Assembly: GCA_965200435.1 (NCBI GenBank)
Contig: OZ241337.1
Span: 2,294,001-2,358,000, forward strand
From: Bin75 sp965200435
GTDB taxonomy: Bacteria; Nitrospirota; Nitrospiria; Nitrospirales; UBA8639
Direction of reading: 5' to 3'
DNA length: 64,000 bases
Shown here: positions 33,279-41,716 of the stretch, in pieces
Layout: each line of letters opens with the position of its first letter
How positions within the stretch are numbered: position 1 is the stretch's first letter
The notes under the pieces: generated by a model
The model's input: the letters and a program-made list of their open reading frames with translations, nothing else
Database searches by the model: none
Told to the model about the DNA's origin: nothing
Position numbers and translations under genes: made by a program

Positions 33279-34066
33279 ACGTCGGCCGTATCTCGGCACT
33301 GATATCCAGGCATCTGTTTCTGTATCGCCGGAGTTTTCCCCGGTTGTTGGAGATCTTTTACTGGCCCTTGTTGGACCTGGTGGTGTGGGGATTCATTACG
33401 ATGTATTTGGCCCAGGAAGGAAAAGGTCTCCACGGGGCCGTCGTCTTTTTTCTCGGGGCGCTCATTTTCTGGGACATACTCTTTCGGGCGCAACAGGGGA
33501 TCACGATTTCCTTCCTCGAAGAAATCTGGTCGAGAAATCTCATGAATTTGTTCGCCAGCCCCCTCACCGCCGGAGAATTTCTGGCGGCGATGATGGCCAT
33601 GAGCATCTTCAAGGTCGCCGCCGTTTCCATCATCATGGCGTTTAGCGCCCTGTTCTTTTATTCTTACAACGTTTTCATGATGGGTCTGACCCTGATCCCC
33701 TTCGTCATGAACCTGATTGCCGCCGGCTGGCTCATCGGGATTTTGACCACGTCGGTGATTATGCGATTCGGCCAGCAAGCCGAAGTCCTGGCTTGGGGAC
33801 TGGTCTTTCTGTTCCAGCCGATTTCCTGTGTGTTCTATCCACTGTCCGTCCTGCCGGACTGGCTGAAACCGCTGGCCCTGGCCAATCCGGCCGCGCACGT
33901 GTTCGAGGGCATGCGGGAGGTTTTGCTGAATCAGGTTGTGCCGTGGTCACACCTGTGGTGGGCCATGGGTCTGAACGGTCTGTATCTGCTGATAATGATC
34001 GCGGTCTATCAATATACGTTTTCCGTGTGCAAGGATCGCGGCATGCTGGTCAGGGTCGGGGAGTAG
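33275..34066 (+). CDS. ABC-2 type permease
   Basis: A 263-aa inner-membrane protein with six predicted helices and the ABC-2 motifs WSRNLMNLFASPLTAGEFLAAM and QPISCVFYPLSVLPDWLKPLALANPAAHVFEGMRE. It pairs with the ATPase upstream. The substrate is unknown; the proximity of a cytochrome and Mo genes does not settle it. It converges on ureD with a 15-bp gap. Confidence 0.88.
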   Translation: MNVGRISALISRHLFLYRRSFPRLLEIFYWPLLDLVVWGFITMYLAQEGKGLHGAVVFFLGALIFWDILFRAQQGITISFLEEIWSRNLMNLFASPLTAGEFLAAMMAMSIFKVAAVSIIMAFSALFFYSYNVFMMGLTLIPFVMNLIAAGWLIGILTTSVIMRFGQQAEVLAWGLVFLFQPISCVFYPLSVLPDWLKPLALANPAAHVFEGMREVLLNQVVPWSHLWWAMGLNGLYLLIMIAVYQYTFSVCKDRGMLVRVGE

Positions 34067-34081
34067 CAAGTTGTCGGTTGC

Positions 34082-34984
34082 CTAATAGCGTCGCAGGGAA
34101 GGAATCGCCGTATTCCATAAATGCATGCGCGAGCAACGCCAAAGCTGTTCCAGCATGGCATTGAGAGCAGGGGCGGAGCGCGTCAACAGTTTCACCACCA
34201 GACCTGGTATGGAAGGTTCGGAAATTCCTCCCAGGACGTCGTTGGTTTCATTCTCGAATAGCGTCGTCACATCGTTCTTGATCCGTTCCCATGTTGGCGA
34301 TGAGACCTTGTCACTCACGATGAAGAAAGATCCCGTGTAATTCCATCCTTGGGTGAACGGCAGATATGGATTGTCGTGACTTGGTAAAAGGCGATACCGT
34401 TCTTCGAGGGAGTTCCCGTCCGAAAGCAGGATTCTGATCCGGCTCCCAAAAGAGGAAAACTGCCACCGTTCGTCTCGGACGACTCGTCCGGCTGCCAGGG
34501 CATCCCACAGGATGAGAGAAGCGCCCGTCTCTAGCCGTACGGTTATCGTTTGTTCAAAATGTGAACCGGCAAACGGAATGGTGAGTTCGGGCATCCATTC
34601 ACAGATGGCGTTCGTCCCGACGTGCATGTCGATTGACTGGATCACGGCTTTGTGCAGCGTTCGATAGACCCTGGTTGCCGATGGGGTTGTAAAGAGAACG
34701 TGCGAGTCTTTGCCCAATTTTGCTTGAAGGAAGCACGTATCTCCTCCAACGAACCCTCCTGACGGATTCGTGAGAAAGGTCGTCGCACAACCCGTTTGAT
34801 CAAGGTACAGGGGCTGGAAGAAATACCAGGGATGCGAAAATCGTGATTGGGTAAAGACGGTTTTGCCGTTTCGTTCTGCACATTCGAGAAACATTTGGCC
34901 CTTTTGAGTGGGAGCAGACACCGTAGTAAAAGGCGGATGTTGCTGCTGCCCGTGATGCGTATCAGCCTGACGTAGTCGACGCAT
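34082..34984 (-). CDS. ureD: urease accessory protein UreD
   Basis: UreD (UreH) binds apo-urease and, with UreF and UreG, delivers nickel. The 300-aa product has QPLYLDQTGCATTFLTNPSGGFVGGDTCFLQAKLG, FTTPSATRVYRTL, EWMPELTIPFAGSHFEQTITVRLE and a final NAMLEQLWRCSRMHLW. ATG 34984 is preferred to the TTG at 34990 that abuts the ureG stop. It is the last gene of the urea operon. Confidence 0.93.
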   Translation of the reverse strand: MRRLRQADTHHGQQQHPPFTTVSAPTQKGQMFLECAERNGKTVFTQSRFSHPWYFFQPLYLDQTGCATTFLTNPSGGFVGGDTCFLQAKLGKDSHVLFTTPSATRVYRTLHKAVIQSIDMHVGTNAICEWMPELTIPFAGSHFEQTITVRLETGASLILWDALAAGRVVRDERWQFSSFGSRIRILLSDGNSLEERYRLLPSHDNPYLPFTQGWNYTGSFFIVSDKVSSPTWERIKNDVTTLFENETNDVLGGISEPSIPGLVVKLLTRSAPALNAMLEQLWRCSRMHLWNTAIPSLRRY

Positions 34985-34990
34985 GGGCAA

Positions 34991-35653
34991 TCAATTGGGT
35001 GAGCGTGATCGAACGTGGCGTTCTACCCATTCCGCCACCCGGCTGAGTCCTTCTCCTGAGTGCAGGTTGGTGAAAACGAATGGTCGTTCGCCTCGCATGC
35101 GGCGACTATCCCGATCCATAATGTCAAGGTCGGCCCCAACGTGCGGGGCCAAGTCGATTTTATTGATGACGAGCAGCCCGGAACGTGTGACGGCAGGTCC
35201 ACCTTTACGAGGAATTTTGTCTCCCGCTGCCACGTCGATGACGTAGATGACCTCATTCACTAGGTCAGGACTGAACGTGGCGGCCAAGTTATCTCCTCCA
35301 CTTTCCAAAAACACCAATTCCAGATTGGGGATACGGTTGATCAGTTCCTCAATGGCGCTTTGATTATGGGAGGCATCTTCCCGTACGGCCGTATGGGGGC
35401 AACCTCCGGTTTCGACGCCCAGAATCCGTTCCGCGGGCAACACGCCTCGTCTGGTCAGAAACTCGGCGTCTTCTTTAGTGAAGATGTCGTTCGTGACCAC
35501 CGCGATCTGAACGCGGGTTTGCAGCGTGCGAGACAGGGCTTCGACCAAGGCGGTTTTTCCGGAGCCTACGGGTCCTCCGACGCCGATAACGGTGACGTTT
35601 CGCGTCCGCGTGACGGGGGTTCCACCTCCGGGGGGATCTTCAACGAGATGCAT
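34991..35653 (-). CDS. ureG: urease accessory GTPase UreG
   Basis: UreG is the SIMIBI-class GTPase that carries Ni2+ to urease. The 220-aa protein has the P-loop GPVGSGKTALVEAL, VVTNDIFTKEDAEFL, the metal-binding VETGGCPHTAVREDAS (Cys-Pro-His), ESGGDNLAATFSP and NKIDLAPHVGADL. It begins 4 bp after ureF. Confidence 0.97.
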   Translation of the reverse strand: MHLVEDPPGGGTPVTRTRNVTVIGVGGPVGSGKTALVEALSRTLQTRVQIAVVTNDIFTKEDAEFLTRRGVLPAERILGVETGGCPHTAVREDASHNQSAIEELINRIPNLELVFLESGGDNLAATFSPDLVNEVIYVIDVAAGDKIPRKGGPAVTRSGLLVINKIDLAPHVGADLDIMDRDSRRMRGERPFVFTNLHSGEGLSRVAEWVERHVRSRSPN

Positions 35654-35657
35654 GGCG

Positions 35658-36362
35658 TTACGATCTGAACATTCTGGACGTTAATTGTGCATGTCGCATG
35701 GCGTAGATTTCCTGGATGGGGGTCCAGGCCATCAGGGGTGTGCCGGCGTCAATGGTCCGGCTGAGTTCCTCGATCGAGGGGATCCACGCCTCCAACAATC
35801 GCTGGCCTTCCCGCTGGCCGATAGGTAGTAATTTGTATGAAGCCGACACAAAGCCGACGCCGGCCTGATACAGAAAACCGGCAATCGACTGTTGTTGAGT
35901 CCACCCGATCTTTTGAAAGACGACTCCGAAGGTCACGGCCAGGTGCCCCGGTGAACGTCCCGAATCAACCGCCGCTGAAAATTTTTCGAGGATTCCCGGT
36001 TGATCTTGCGAGTAGATCGCATGACGTAACAGGCTTTGTCCCATTTGACGACTAGCTGCCCGTGTTTCCCGACATAGTTTCATCGACTCAAGTACACGAT
36101 CGACCTGCATCACGTCTTTGAAATATCCCTTGCGGGCAGCCTGGTAAGCCTGGGCCAGGGCAACGGCTTCGCAGGGGCCCAATCCCCGCCGGAAAAAATC
36201 AATGACGTATCGGTGCAGGTCTTCTGCAGTTTGGACGGGTCCTTTCTGAACGGCGGTTTCCAAACCCGAGGAAAAAGCAAACCCACCAGATGGGAAAAAG
36301 GCGTCGATATAGCGGAATCCTTGAAGTAGCAGACGAGTATTCATTGTTGCATGCGTGGTCAT
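35658..36362 (-). CDS. ureF: urease accessory protein UreF
   Basis: UreF acts as a checkpoint for UreG in nickel insertion. The 234-aa protein is all-helical with DAFFPSGGFAFSSGLETAVQKG, DFFRRGLGPCEAVALAQAY and the closing IPSIEELSRTIDAGTPLMAWTPIQEIYAMRHAQLTSR split over two helices. ATG 36362 is used; ATG 36344 is possible. The frame extends upstream into ureC without support. Confidence 0.94.
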   Translation of the reverse strand: MTTHATMNTRLLLQGFRYIDAFFPSGGFAFSSGLETAVQKGPVQTAEDLHRYVIDFFRRGLGPCEAVALAQAYQAARKGYFKDVMQVDRVLESMKLCRETRAASRQMGQSLLRHAIYSQDQPGILEKFSAAVDSGRSPGHLAVTFGVVFQKIGWTQQQSIAGFLYQAGVGFVSASYKLLPIGQREGQRLLEAWIPSIEELSRTIDAGTPLMAWTPIQEIYAMRHAQLTSRMFRS

Positions 36363-36372
36363 GAAAGAAACA

Positions 36373-38100
36373 CTAAAATAGAAAATATCGCTGAGCCATC
36401 GGGAGAACCTCCATGGGTTCACAGGTCAATTGTTGCCCATCGGCTCTCACGACGTAAGTTTCGGGATCCACTTCGATGTCTGGCGTCGCGTCATTCAGTT
36501 TGAGATCGCGTTTGCCGATGCGTCGACAATGCCGAACGGCCACGACTCGCTTTTGCAAACCAAGACGTTTGGGAATTTGGCCATCGATCCCTGCCTGTGA
36601 AAGAAACGTCACGCTTGTGTTGAACGGGGCTCTTCCCCAAGCCCCGAACATGGGACGACTCAGCACCGGCTGCGGCGTGGGAATGGAGGCATTGGGATCG
36701 CCCATGGCCGCTTCGACCAGAAAGCCGCCCTTGATGACGAGGTCGGGCTTGACTCCGAAGAAAGCCGGGTTCCAGATCACCAGGTCGGCCAATTTCCCGA
36801 CTTCCACCGATCCGACTTCGGAGGTCAGGCCGTGCGTGATGGCCGGATTGATGGTGTACTTGGCGACGTAACGTTTTGCCCGGAAGTTGTCATGCCGTTC
36901 AGTTGCCGGATGACCACCTGACGGGCTCAGGTGGCCCCGCTGGATTTTCATCTTATGGGCGGTCTGCCACGTTCGCATGATCACTTCGCCGATCCGGCCC
37001 ATGGCCTGGGAGTCCGACGACATGATGCTGATCGCGCCCATGTCATGCAGAATGTCTTCCGCGGCAATAGTTTCTCCACGAATGCGCGATTCGGCAAATG
37101 CAATGTCTTCTGGAACGCGAGGGTTCAAATGATGACACACCATCAACATATCCAGGTGTTCGTCGATGGTATTCACGGTAAACGGCATACTCGGGTTAGT
37201 GGAAGAGGGTAGAACGTTCGGTTCCCCACAGACACGGATGATGTCGGGGGCATGACCGCCTCCCGCGCCCTCGGTGTGAAAGGTGTGAATCGTACGTCCC
37301 CCGAATGCTCGAATGCTGTCGTCCACGAAGCCCGCCTCATTCAACGTGTCGGTGTGAATGGCGACTTGAACGTCATATTCGTCCGCGACGTCCAGGCACG
37401 TCGAGATAGCCGCGGGTGAGGTGCCCCAATCTTCATGCAGCTTCAGGCCGATGGCGCCGGCTTGGATTTGTTCAACCAAGGCGTCGGGAAGAGAGGCGTT
37501 TCCCTTTCCCAGAAAGCCGAGGTTGACAGGAAAACCGTCTGCACTCTCTAACATGCGACTGATGTTCCATGAACCGGGGGTACAGGTCGTGGCATTTGTG
37601 CCCGTAGCTGGTCCCGTTCCACCACCCAGCAAAGTCGTCATTCCCGAGGACAAGGCTTCGCGAATCAGTTGCGGACAGATGAAGTGGACGTGGCTTTCGA
37701 CGCCACCGGCAGTCACAATTTTTCCTTCTCCTGCAATGACTTCGGTTCCGGGACCGATTTCCATGCCAGGCGTCACGCCTGACATGAGATCCGGGTTGCC
37801 GGCTTTTCCAATGGCGACGATGCGTCCGTCGCGAATGCCGATATCTGCTTTGACAATCCCCCAATAGTCGAGAACGATCGCGTTTGTCACGACGAGGTCC
37901 AAGGCACCGCTGGTGCGTGTGGCGGTCGGGGATTGTCCCATCCCATCCCGAATGACTTTACCCCCACCAAACTTGGCTTCCTCTCCGGGCATCGTCAGGT
38001 CCCGCTCGATTTCCACGAGAAGCTCGGTATCGGCCAAGCGAATTCGATCCCCCGCGGTGGGGCCGAACAAATCCGCATATTGACGGCGCGGTATGTTCAT
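36373..38100 (-). CDS. ureC: urease alpha subunit
   Basis: The catalytic subunit, which hydrolyses urea to ammonia and carbamate with two Ni ions. It is 575 aa, normal for the family. Nickel and active-site residues are all present: His137 and His139 (ESHVHFICP), the carbamylated Lys220 with His222 (GLKLHEDWG), His249, His275, flap Cys322-His323 (MVCHHLNPRVPED) and Asp363 (SSDSQAMGRIGE). ATG 38100 shares its A with the ureB stop (TGATG). Confidence 0.98.
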   Translation of the reverse strand: MNIPRRQYADLFGPTAGDRIRLADTELLVEIERDLTMPGEEAKFGGGKVIRDGMGQSPTATRTSGALDLVVTNAIVLDYWGIVKADIGIRDGRIVAIGKAGNPDLMSGVTPGMEIGPGTEVIAGEGKIVTAGGVESHVHFICPQLIREALSSGMTTLLGGGTGPATGTNATTCTPGSWNISRMLESADGFPVNLGFLGKGNASLPDALVEQIQAGAIGLKLHEDWGTSPAAISTCLDVADEYDVQVAIHTDTLNEAGFVDDSIRAFGGRTIHTFHTEGAGGGHAPDIIRVCGEPNVLPSSTNPSMPFTVNTIDEHLDMLMVCHHLNPRVPEDIAFAESRIRGETIAAEDILHDMGAISIMSSDSQAMGRIGEVIMRTWQTAHKMKIQRGHLSPSGGHPATERHDNFRAKRYVAKYTINPAITHGLTSEVGSVEVGKLADLVIWNPAFFGVKPDLVIKGGFLVEAAMGDPNASIPTPQPVLSRPMFGAWGRAPFNTSVTFLSQAGIDGQIPKRLGLQKRVVAVRHCRRIGKRDLKLNDATPDIEVDPETYVVRADGQQLTCEPMEVLPMAQRYFLF

Positions 38101-38618
38101 CACGTGTCCTCCTCGTCCATGAACCCCAGTTCGACTGCGCGCTTCTGCGCTTGAGCTTTGATCCGGGCATCATCGAGTGCGCCGTTGGTCAAGCCGTTGA
38201 TGCCATGGGCAATGCGGTTTCCTCCAAAAGCAACAAGCGAGACGTGCTTTTCTTCTCCCGGTTCGAACCGTACGGCGGTGCCGGCCGGGATTTTCAGTCG
38301 AAAACCAAACGCCTGTTCCCGGGCAAACCGCAAAGCACGATTGACTTCGAAGAAGTGACAATGCGAGCCCACCTGAATGGGCCGGTCACCCTGGTTCGTC
38401 ACCGTGAGCGTCAGGGTCGGACGACCGGCAAAGGCGACGACGTCGTCCGTGCCCAACAGGACTTCGCCGGGAATGACAGGAGCCGGTTCGGTCGCGCGAA
38501 TCTCTTGTTGTTGGGGCTTGCCCGATTTTGAGACTCTTGTGCTTTTTGCCGTGGCGCGGGTGCGGGATCGTGGAGGTTTTTGGGGAGAAGGTTTCGGGGG
38601 AGGTTGTTTTTTTGCCAT
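38100..38618 (-). CDS. ureB: urease beta subunit with basic N-extension
   Basis: The C-terminal 110 residues are a normal UreB: VIPGEVLLGTDDVVAFAGR, VTNQGDRPIQVGSHCHFFEVNRALRF and FGGNRIAHGINGLTNGALDD. The first 47 residues are an extra Lys/Pro/Arg/Ser-rich tail that most UreB proteins lack. The ATG is 100 bp after ureA with no other gene between. If the first ATG is not used, an internal start near VIPGEV would give the standard size, but no internal ATG exists there. Confidence 0.93.
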   Translation of the reverse strand: MAKKQPPPKPSPQKPPRSRTRATAKSTRVSKSGKPQQQEIRATEPAPVIPGEVLLGTDDVVAFAGRPTLTLTVTNQGDRPIQVGSHCHFFEVNRALRFAREQAFGFRLKIPAGTAVRFEPGEEKHVSLVAFGGNRIAHGINGLTNGALDDARIKAQAQKRAVELGFMDEEDT

Positions 38619-38718
38619 GATCGGATCTCCATCAGTAAAAAATTGGCCTCAGACGCACAAAAGTGCATCAAACAAAGTAATTACGAATTCTGGCCTTGGG
38701 CATGACGGGGCACCTGCC

Positions 38719-39021
38719 TTAACGGATGGGATTATGGACGGTCACCAGTTTCGTCCCATCGGGAAAAGTGCCTTCCACCTGAATTTCGGGCAGCATTTCC
38801 GGCACGCCGGACATGACGTCACCCCGGGTCAACAAGGTTGCCCCGTAACTCATCAGGTCGGAGACGGAGCGTCCCTCCCGGATGCCTTCCAGAATTGCGG
38901 CGGTAATGTATGCCACCGCCTCGGGATGATTTAACTTCAGTCCACGGGCTTTTCGTTCCTTCGCCAGTTGTCCTGCGACGTAAACGAGAAGTTTTTCTTG
39001 TTCTCTCGGGCTGAGATGCAT
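38719..39021 (-). CDS. ureA: urease gamma subunit
   Basis: The 100-aa gamma subunit has MHLSPREQEKLLVYVAGQLAKERKARGLKLN split by the usual helix, NHPEAVAYITAAILEGIREG, LMSYGATLLTRGDVM and EGTFPDGTKLVTVHNPI. It is structural in the urease trimer. It follows urtE by 4 bp, so urease and transporter share one transcript. Confidence 0.97.
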   Translation of the reverse strand: MHLSPREQEKLLVYVAGQLAKERKARGLKLNHPEAVAYITAAILEGIREGRSVSDLMSYGATLLTRGDVMSGVPEMLPEIQVEGTFPDGTKLVTVHNPIR

Positions 39022-39025
39022 GAGT

Positions 39026-39736
39026 TCATACCATCAAGTGTTGTTTAACGGCTTTCTCCGTTAATTCAGAGACGGGGCCCGACGCCACCACTGCGCCTTT
39101 GGCCATGAGCACAAACGTATCCGCCAAGCGGGCCGCAAATTCAAAATATTGTTCCACCAATAAAATAGCGAACCGGCGTTGAGTTTTAAAGCCTTCGATG
39201 ACTCGCTCGATTTCGATGACGATCGACGGCTGGATGCCTTCCGTCGGTTCATCCAGCAACAACAGTTTGGGTTGCGTCAGCAGGGCTCTGGCGATGGCCA
39301 CCTGTTGCTGTTGTCCGCCGCTGAGGACGCCACCAGGCCTGGTGAGAAGTGCGGGCAACGCCGGAAAAAGCGTGTACACGTCTTCATAGGCCGACTCGGC
39401 CGTTTTGCGGTCTTGGGCTCCCTGGCGTACCTCAAAGCCCAACCGGAGATTTTCTTCGACCGTCAGGTGTGGAAACAGTTCCCGGCCCTGAGGGACGTAC
39501 GCAATGCCCCGGGCCACGCGTTGGTCGGGAGATTTCAGGGTCACGTCTTTGTTATGCAAGTAAACGTGGCCGGCCCGCGGCTTCAGTAAACCCATGATGG
39601 TTTTCAGCAGGGTTGTTTTTCCGACTCCGTTGCGTCCCATGAGGCAGACGACCTGCCCCTCCGGGACGTCTAGGGAAATATCCCGCAGGATATGACTTTC
39701 CCCGTAAAAAACATTGAGTGCCTCACACCGGAGCAT
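39026..39736 (-). CDS. urtE: urea ABC transporter ATPase UrtE
   Basis: A 236-aa ATPase of the LivF branch. It has Walker A GRNGVGKTTLLKTI, signature LSGGQQQQVAIAR and LLLDEPTEGIQPSIV; the EGIQPS wording is typical of UrtE. Overlaps the urtD end by 14 bp. Confidence 0.95.
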   Translation of the reverse strand: MLRCEALNVFYGESHILRDISLDVPEGQVVCLMGRNGVGKTTLLKTIMGLLKPRAGHVYLHNKDVTLKSPDQRVARGIAYVPQGRELFPHLTVEENLRLGFEVRQGAQDRKTAESAYEDVYTLFPALPALLTRPGGVLSGGQQQQVAIARALLTQPKLLLLDEPTEGIQPSIVIEIERVIEGFKTQRRFAILLVEQYFEFAARLADTFVLMAKGAVVASGPVSELTEKAVKQHLMV

Positions 39737-40553
39737 CGGCTTCTTTTTTTCGTCCGAGATAAATTTCGATCACGCGGGGATCGTTTTGAATGTCCTCGAC
39801 GAATCCCTCGCACAGAATGGCGCCTTCGTGCAGGACCGTGACCGTTTTCGCGATTTGCCTGACAAATTCCATGTCATGTTCGATCACGATAAGGGAATGC
39901 TTATTCGTCAGCGATTGAAGCAGCTCGCCGGTTTTTTCCGTTTCCTGCTCCGTCATGCCCGCAACGGGTTCATCAATGAGAAGCAGTTCGGGGTCCTGAA
40001 GGAGGACCATGCCGATTTCCAGCCATTGCTTTTCGCCGTGCGACAGTTGACCGGCAAGAACGTCAGCCTTGTTCGTCAATCCGATGGTTTTCAACATACG
40101 GGCAATTCTATCAGACTCTTCGGCATTTAGCCGAGACAACAAGGTGGCGAAGACCCCTTTGTTTTTTCGACGGAGCGAGAGGTCGAGATTATCCCACACG
40201 GGGAGGGTGGTATAGACCGAGGGGGTCTGGAATTTTCGGCCGATGCCTAACGCCGCGATTTCATTTTCGCGAAGGCCGATCAGGTCCGTGGCCTGACCGA
40301 AAACGACGCGACCGGAGACCGGTTGGACTTTCCCTGAGATCACGTCCAACAGCGTGCTCTTGCCGGCTCCGTTAGGCCCGATCACCACACGAAGCTCGCG
40401 GTAGTCTACGATCAGATTGAGCTTGTTCAAGGCCTTAAACCCGTCAAAATCCACCGTCACGTTGTCGAGATAGATAATCGAACGCTGGTGTCGGGACCCG
40501 ATGACCTTTCGTCCACCGGGTTGTTCACTGGGGGCTGACACGTGTTTGTCCAT
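39723..40553 (-). CDS. urtD: urea ABC transporter ATPase UrtD
   Basis: A 276-aa LivG-type ATPase with Walker A GPNGAGKSTLLD, GIGRKFQTPSVYTTLPVWDNL (the UrtD hallmark), a signature helix replaced by LSHGEKQWLEIGM, and LLLIDEPVAGMTEQET. ATG 40553 gives a normal N-terminus; the frame runs back into urtC. Confidence 0.95.
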   Translation of the reverse strand: MDKHVSAPSEQPGGRKVIGSRHQRSIIYLDNVTVDFDGFKALNKLNLIVDYRELRVVIGPNGAGKSTLLDVISGKVQPVSGRVVFGQATDLIGLRENEIAALGIGRKFQTPSVYTTLPVWDNLDLSLRRKNKGVFATLLSRLNAEESDRIARMLKTIGLTNKADVLAGQLSHGEKQWLEIGMVLLQDPELLLIDEPVAGMTEQETEKTGELLQSLTNKHSLIVIEHDMEFVRQIAKTVTVLHEGAILCEGFVEDIQNDPRVIEIYLGRKKEADAPV

Positions 40554-40569
40554 GGCCTGAGGCACACAA

Positions 40570-41697
40570 TCAATCGACAACCGCCGCATTTTCGATTTTG
40601 GATTTTCTGAAAGGAAGCATCGCATGCGCCTTCCTGAGTAACCCCACGATTCCCTTGGGGAAGAACATGACGACGGCAATAAAGAGCCCGCCCAGGAAAA
40701 AGGGCCAGAACTCGGGGAAATGGTTGGTCAACGTGCTTCGCATAAAGTTGACGCCCGCGGCTCCAATGATGGCGCCCGACAGGGTCCCGCGCCCTCCCAC
40801 GGCCACCCAGATGACCATCTCGATCGAGGGCAGAACCCCTATCTGGTTGGGTGTGATGATCCCGACTTGCGGGACGTAGAGCGCGCCCGCCAGCCCGGCG
40901 AGGCCGGCGGAAATGACAAACACAAACAATTTGTAGCCTGCGGGTGAGTATCCGGAAAAGAAGACACGCTGTTCGCAATCACGAATGGCGATCAACACCC
41001 GTCCCGTTCGGGATTGAGTGATCCACCGACAGAGCACGAAGGCCAGACCCAGAAACAGGATGGTCGCCATGTACATCACGCGCTGGGTTCCCGGATCGTT
41101 CAATGAATATCCCAGGATGCGCTTGAAGTCGGTCAACCCGTTCGTGCCGCCAAGGTTCGTTTCATTCCGATTGAAGACCAGCCAGGCCACGAGGGCGAGC
41201 GCTTGCGTGATAATAGAAAAATACACTCCGCGAATTCTGCTGCGGAAAACGAAGAATCCGAAAATGGACGCGAAAATCATCGGGACCAGTACGACTGCGG
41301 CCAACGAAAATCCAAAACTGTAAAACGGCTTCCAAAACCACGGAAGCTCCTTAACTTGGTTCCATACCATGAAGTCGGGGAGGGCACTGCCGTAGACGCC
41401 TTCGGTTCCGATCCCCAGCATCAGGTGCATGCCCATGGCATAGGCGCCCAGTCCGAAAAAAACACCGTGCCCTAAACTCAAGACACCGGTATAGCCCCAA
41501 ATCAGATCGATCCCCAGGGCTAAAATAGCAAAGGCGAAAAATTTGCCCAGCAGGTTCAATGTAAAATCGGAAACGTGAAAAAGAGAATCCTCGGGAAGTA
41601 AATTGAGGAGAGGGACGCCGATGAACAGGATCGCACCGGTAATCCAGAACGGGAAACCAACTCCCACGTGCGATGCCGTGGTTGCGAGTCGCGTCAT
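40570..41697 (-). CDS. urtC: urea ABC transporter permease UrtC
   Basis: A 375-aa LivM-type permease with about ten helices. It has YTGVLSLGHGVFFGLGAYAMGMHLML, NRNETNLGGTNGLTDFKRILGY, IRDCEQRVFFSGYSPAGYKLFVFVISAGLAGLAGALYVPQVG split over its helices, and GGRGTLSGAIIGA. ATG 41697 is preferred; TTG 41727 overlaps urtB. Confidence 0.95.
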   Translation of the reverse strand: MTRLATTASHVGVGFPFWITGAILFIGVPLLNLLPEDSLFHVSDFTLNLLGKFFAFAILALGIDLIWGYTGVLSLGHGVFFGLGAYAMGMHLMLGIGTEGVYGSALPDFMVWNQVKELPWFWKPFYSFGFSLAAVVLVPMIFASIFGFFVFRSRIRGVYFSIITQALALVAWLVFNRNETNLGGTNGLTDFKRILGYSLNDPGTQRVMYMATILFLGLAFVLCRWITQSRTGRVLIAIRDCEQRVFFSGYSPAGYKLFVFVISAGLAGLAGALYVPQVGIITPNQIGVLPSIEMVIWVAVGGRGTLSGAIIGAAGVNFMRSTLTNHFPEFWPFFLGGLFIAVVMFFPKGIVGLLRKAHAMLPFRKSKIENAAVVD

Positions 41698-41716
41698 CAG
41701 GGTTTCCGGCCGGGAT

